From contig NW_027489010.1 in assembly GCF_050948215.1 (NCBI RefSeq), positions 87,814 through 151,813 of the forward strand: a stretch of DNA of 64,000 bases. Reading direction: 5' to 3'. A program made the position numbers and the translations under genes. Source of the stretch: Halictus rubicundus. Taxonomy: Eukaryota > Arthropoda > Insecta > Hymenoptera > Halictidae. Every line of letters starts with the position of its first letter. Within the stretch, counting starts at the first letter, position 1. Under the pieces are notes generated by a model. That model ran no database searches. It saw only the letters and a list, made by a program, of their open reading frames with translations, and was not told the DNA's origin. This document shows, in pieces, positions 62,619-64,000 of this stretch.

Positions 62619-64000
62619 GGATAGAGGATAGGATAGGATAGAGGATAGGATAGGATAGAGGATAGGATAGGATAGAGGATAGGATAGGATAGAGGATAGG
62701 ATAGGATAGAGGATAGGATAGGATAGAGGATAGGATAGGACAGAGGATAGGGTAGGGGATTTGATAGGATAGAGGATAGGATAGGATAGAAGATAGGATA
62801 GGATAGAGGATAGGATAGGATAGAGGATAGGATAGGAAAGAGGATAGGATTGGATAGAGGATAGGATAGGATAGAGGATAGGATAGGACAGAGGATAGGG
62901 TAGGGGATTTGATAGGATAGAGGATAGGATAGGATAGAAGATAGGATAGGATAGAGGAAAGGATAGGATAGAGGATAGGATAGGATAGAGGATAGGATAG
63001 AGGATAGGAAAGGATAGAGGATAGGATAGGACAGAGGATAGGATAGGGGATTTGATAGGATAGGATAGAAGATAGGATAGACGATAGGATAGGATAGAGC
63101 ATAGGATAGGATAGAGAATAGGATAGGATAGAGGATAGGATAGGATAGAACGTAGGATAGAATAGAGGACAGGATAGGATACAGGATTGGATAGGATACA
63201 GGAAAGGATAGGATTGAGGATAGGATAGGATAGAGGATAGGGTAGACGATAGGATAGTATAGAGGATAGGATAGGATAGAGGATAGAGGATAGGATAGAG
63301 GATAGGATAGAGGATAGGATAGGACAGAGGATAGGGTAGGGGATTTGATAGGATAGAGGATAGGATAGGATAGAAGATAGGATAGGATAGAGGATAGGAT
63401 AGGATAGAGGATAGGATAGGATAGAGGATAGGATAGACGATAGGATAGGATAGAGGATACGATAGGATAGAGGATAGGATAGCATAGAGGATAGGATAGG
63501 ACAGAGGATAGGATAGGGGATTTGATAGGATAGAGGATAGGATAGGATAGAGGATTGGATAGGATTGAGGATAGATGATAGGATAGGATAGAGTATAGGA
63601 TAGGGGATTTGATAGGATAGAGGATAGGATAGGATAGAGGATAGGATAGGATAGAGGATAGGATAGAATAGAGGATAGGATAGGATAGAGGATAGGATAG
63701 GATAGAGGAATAGGATAGGATAGAGGATAGCATAGACGATAGGATAGGATAGATCATAGGATAGGTTAGAGGATAAGATAGAATAGAGGATAGGATAGGA
63801 TAGAGGATAGGATAGTATAGAGGACAGGATAGGATACAGGATTGGATAGGATACAGGAAAGGATAGGATTGAGGATAGGATAGGAATGAGGATAGGATAG
63901 GATAGAGGATAGGATAGGATAGAGGATAGGATAGACGATAGGATAGGATAGAGGATAGGTTAGGATAGAGGATAGGATAGTATAGAGGACAGGATAGGAT

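Larger units (their letters stand above)
12445..64000. repeat. Right satellite block, 17/12/7-bp GGATA-type array
   Basis: Same satellite as the left block, with the same unit types, variant units and cassettes, continuing for 51.5 kb to the end of the window. Marker variants seen left of the element also occur to its right, for example the TCGAATAGAGGATACTATAGG variant at 1381, 7972, 19362, 20937 and 23200. The element therefore landed inside an existing array. Above the 17-bp level the block shows many higher-order duplications listed separately. No second mobile element and no gene was found. Long minus-strand open frames here are a consequence of composition. Confidence 0.97.

Noticed and set aside
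1..64000. Canonical insect telomere (TTAGG)n
   Set aside because: No run of TTAGG was seen. The array is GGATA-based and heterogeneous.

Overview
This 64-kb window is almost entirely one simple-sequence satellite array, interrupted by a single GC-rich non-LTR retrotransposon. On the + strand the array is built from the 17-bp unit GGATAGGATAGGATAGA, with shorter 12-bp (GGATAGGATAGA) and 7-bp (GGATAGA) forms and many point variants. It is nearly free of C on the + strand. It fills 1-8443 and 12445-64000 and runs off both ends of the window. The retrotransposon carries the APE-type endonuclease, reverse transcriptase and zinc-knuckle signatures of the R1 clade, which is known mainly from arthropods. 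The host is therefore most likely an insect or other arthropod, and the locus is probably pericentromeric, subtelomeric or other heterochromatin. Nothing identifies the species.

Layout: (1) 1-8443, left satellite block. (2) 8444-12444, a 5'-truncated R1-clade element on the + strand: the C-terminal zinc-knuckle part of ORF1 (8442-8801), ORF2 (8802-11980; endonuclease, reverse transcriptase, C-terminal CCHC finger), a 3' UTR (11981-12392) and an uninterrupted 52-base poly(A) tail (12393-12444). (3) 12445-64000, right satellite block with nested higher-order duplications. Clear examples have spacings of 3,813, 3,184, 2,274, 1,670, 1,446 and 1,256 bp, plus a triplicated block of about 1.4 kb and a marker block dispersed over 38 kb.

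The element's proteins would work together in target-primed reverse transcription: ORF1 packages the RNA, the ORF2 endonuclease nicks target DNA, and the reverse transcriptase copies the RNA from the nick. This copy is not intact as written. ORF1 lacks its N-terminus, a TAG separates ORF1 and ORF2 in the same frame, and ORF2 changes frame twice, each time by one extra base at a run of G. The rest of ORF2 is free of stops and keeps its catalytic residues, and the poly(A) tail is pure, so the copy is young or the G-run shifts are sequencing errors.

The very long open frames on the minus strand of the satellite (up to thousands of codons of Ser-Tyr-Pro-Leu-Ile) are not genes. The C/T-rich strand contains no stop triplet in any frame, and three 17-bp units make a 51-bp period that is open in all frames. 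I see no cellular protein gene, tRNA, rRNA or CRISPR array.

The points most worth following are: an R1-clade element inside a GGATA satellite whose own 3' UTR carries satellite-like GGATAG motifs, suggesting a possible satellite-targeting element comparable to TRAS/SART in telomeric repeats; and recent segmental amplification of the satellite, including two 3.8-kb copies that differ at only one base seen over a 2-kb comparison.
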